The translations under genes were made by a program, and so were the position numbers. Of a stretch of 7,203 nt of DNA, positions 5,964 through 7,203 are shown in pieces. The DNA is from a bacterium UBP9_UBA1432. Its GTDB lineage: Bacteria; Vulcanimicrobiota; Xenobia; Xenobiales; Xenobiaceae. Position 1 is the stretch's first letter. Each line of letters starts with the position of its first letter. The stretch covers positions 3,351-10,553 of the forward strand of contig DCTU01000303.1 of the NCBI GenBank assembly GCA_002329445.1, written 5' to 3'. The notes below the pieces were generated by a model. That model did no database searches and was not told where the DNA came from. It saw only the letters and a program-made list of their open reading frames with translations.

Positions 5964-6494
5964 CTAAGGCCGGCGGTTGGCCTCTTCCTGGAAACGCCGG
6001 GCCACCTTCTCGGTGTCCTGTCCTGGCCGGTCGAACCAGACATGGGCGGGCGAGTCTGCCCGCGAGCGGTCACGCTCGATCAGTTCGCTGGGCCGGTCGG
6101 GTTCTCCGTTCGGGCGGATCTTGAGGGGCCCTTCGGAGTGGCCTTTCGGCAGGGCCGCGCCTTCCCCATTCGAGTTGGCGACTTCGGCCTGTGTGTTGGC
6201 GGCCTGGGTCCTGGCGCTCAGCCTCTCGTTGACGTACACGCTCAGCGCCTGGATCATCTTGGTGACCCCACCATCCTTTTCGTGGCGGGACGCCACGGTC
6301 GAGAGTGCTTCCTCGGAAAGCGCGGAGACGTCCGATTCCGTGGCTTCCAGGCGGATTCCCGCCGAGTGCTGGGTGTGGACGGGCTTGGCCTTATGCTGGG
6401 TTACGATGTACGAAGTGGCCTCCCGAGCCTCCTTGTGGAGGGCTGCGGGTTGCTGTTGGATGGCTTGGCTCAGGTCCAGGATTCGCATATCCAT
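5964..6494 (-). CDS. Hypothetical hydrophilic protein, 176 residues
   Basis: I do not recognise a family. The protein is soluble-looking, has no Cys, no signal peptide and no membrane helix. It begins MDMRILDLSQAIQQQPAALH, followed by an Ala/Glu/Ser-rich, probably alpha-helical N-terminal two thirds and a charged, Pro/Gly-containing C-terminal third (from about residue 110) that looks disordered. Evidence that it is real: read on the minus strand, most third positions are G or C (gcc, ctg, gac, cag, atc), while the overlapping plus-strand frames give low-complexity translations rich in Arg, Pro, Ser and Gly. A GGGAG (plus-strand CTCCC at 6506-6510) lies 11 nt before the start at 6494. A second ATG at 6488 is possible but further from this site. 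The opening residues faintly resemble small YjfB-like motility proteins, but not enough for a call. It stands alone, convergent with the peptidase gene and 190 nt downstream of the ABC-F gene on the same strand. Confidence 0.75.
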   Translation of the reverse strand: MDMRILDLSQAIQQQPAALHKEAREATSYIVTQHKAKPVHTQHSAGIRLEATESDVSALSEEALSTVASRHEKDGGVTKMIQALSVYVNERLSARTQAANTQAEVANSNGEGAALPKGHSEGPLKIRPNGEPDRPSELIERDRSRADSPAHVWFDRPGQDTEKVARRFQEEANRRP

Positions 6495-6684
6495 CGAGAT
6501 GAGGTCTCCCTGATCCGTACAGGTATCTCCACTTCAGATGGTAGGCCCTGGCAGGGATCCACGTCATGTCATGGGGATGTTGCCGATGTAACAATCTTGT
6601 TGCGGATGCTGCAGGAATGTGGCCGTATGCTCGGCCGGATTCTTCAGGTGGGAGGGCCCCCGGGGACCTGGAGAGAGCCGGGTC
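6495..6684. other. Intergenic gap between the ABC-F gene and the hypothetical gene
   Basis: About 190 nt, visibly richer in A and T in its left two thirds. No gene is supported. On the minus strand, an ATGACG and a TACCAT 18 nt apart (TACCAT is plus-strand ATGGTA, 6538-6543) each match four of six consensus promoter bases, which is too weak for a firm promoter call. GGCCG (6621-6625) with CGGCC (6632-6636), and CAGGT (6645-6649) with ACCTG (6666-6670), can form hairpins downstream of the ABC-F stop. Neither has a T-run on the minus strand, so I do not call a terminator. Confidence 0.3.
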
Positions 6685-7203
6685 TCAGGCGCCGGCCTCG
6701 GCCATCTCGTCCCAGATGGGCATCAGCTCGGCCACCTCCGCCGAGGCCTGCTCATACTCTCGGCGCATCGCTTCGGCCTGCTCGGGGCGGGCATACAGGC
6801 CGGGATCGGCCAGGGCCTCGGCCAGCCGGGCCACCTCGCCTTCCAGCTCGAAGATGCGCTTCTCGAGGGCTTCCAGCTTCCAGCGGATGGGCTTCGAGCC
6901 GCGGGGGGCCTCCTTGCCGCGAGGCCGGGAGGCCGTCTTGCGTCGCTCGGCCTCCTCCTTCTCGCGGCGAGCGCGCTCACGAGCTTCCTCGGCCTGGCGC
7001 AACTCCTGGTTGCGCCGAGCCCGGAAGGCGTCGTAGTCGCCCAGGTAGCGGAAGGACTGACCTTCGCGGATCTCCACGATGCAGGTGGCCAGCGAATTCA
7101 TGAAGTGGCGGTCGTGAGTCACCATCAGGATGGTGCCGGGGTAGTCCTCGAGGGCCTCCAGCAGGGCGTCCCGGGCCGACAGATCCAGGTGGTTGGTGGG
7201 CTC
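6685..7203 (-). CDS. ABC-F family ATPase, C-terminal part (runs off the window)
   Basis: Partial gene giving the last 172 residues; the N-terminal majority lies beyond the right edge. The visible part begins at the Walker B Glu of the second nucleotide-binding domain, EPTNHLDL, the form characteristic of ABC-F proteins. It continues with the H-loop MVTHDRHF (His at partial residue 30) and GDYDAF. It then enters a highly charged helical linker (Glu/Arg/Lys-rich, about 60-95) and a coiled-coil C-terminal domain (KLEALEKRIFELEGEV to PIWDEMAEA) like that of Uup/YdiF/YheS-type members. ABC-F proteins have no membrane domain. They bind the ribosome near the exit site and act in translation or antibiotic protection. 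The C-terminal coiled coil suggests a housekeeping Uup/YdiF-like member, but the subfamily cannot be fixed without the interdomain linker. An internal ATG at 7125 is not the start, because the frame is open to the edge with family sequence. Confidence 0.93.
   Translation of the reverse strand, partial: EPTNHLDLSARDALLEALEDYPGTILMVTHDRHFMNSLATCIVEIREGQSFRYLGDYDAFRARRNQELRQAEEARERARREKEEAERRKTASRPRGKEAPRGSKPIRWKLEALEKRIFELEGEVARLAEALADPGLYARPEQAEAMRREYEQASAEVAELMPIWDEMAEAGA

Noticed and set aside
5952..7103. 383-residue plus-strand open frame
   Set aside because: It runs antisense to two genes, one of which (ABC-F) is certain. Its second half is Arg/Pro/Ser low-complexity and no domain is seen.
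1..7203. CRISPR arrays, tRNA or rRNA genes, insertion sequences
   Set aside because: No regular short direct repeats with spacers, no tRNA-like cloverleaf segment, no rRNA-like sequence and no transposase or terminal inverted repeats were seen. The only repeats are the protein-level WD40 and TPR units.

Overview
This is a bacterial chromosome window, visibly GC-rich and mostly coding, with strong G/C preference at third codon positions. It holds five protein-coding units. Large Hanks-type kinase-like proteins fused to TPR and WD40 repeats are typical of multicellular-behaviour or large-genome bacteria such as Planctomycetota, Myxococcota, Acidobacteriota and related uncultured lineages. The candidate selenoprotein implies a selenocysteine-using bacterium. 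I cannot name the phylum from the sequence.

Layout, plus strand: (1) a very small single-span membrane protein at 57-248 that I read as a candidate selenoprotein. An in-frame TGA at 144-146 is followed, 23 nt later, by the loop of an 8-bp GUU-capped hairpin at 162-180 that has the geometry of a bacterial SECIS element. (2) A 1333-residue protein at 300-4301: a degenerate Ser/Thr kinase domain (probable pseudokinase), a TPR-like helical region, a seven-bladed WD40 propeller, a short helical insert and a second seven-bladed WD40 propeller. (3) An M32-family metallocarboxypeptidase at 4348-5844 with all of the family's signature motifs. These three genes are co-directional with gaps of about 50 nt, so they may be co-transcribed. 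Two hairpins follow the peptidase gene, the second with a T-rich tail, and probably end the transcript.

Layout, minus strand: (4) an unrecognised hydrophilic 176-residue protein at 5964-6494, convergent with the peptidase gene, and (5) the C-terminal part of an ABC-F ATPase running off the right edge (6685-7203). About 190 nt with no gene separates these two.

How the genes work together is only partly readable. The pseudokinase-TPR-WD40 protein looks like a scaffold, not an enzyme. The peptidase is a cytosolic peptide-trimming enzyme, and ABC-F proteins act on ribosomes. The most interesting item is the small selenoprotein candidate: one membrane helix followed by a Sec-x4-Cys pair and a short Pro/Glu-rich tail. 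It would be lost, or cut to 29 residues, in any automatic annotation.
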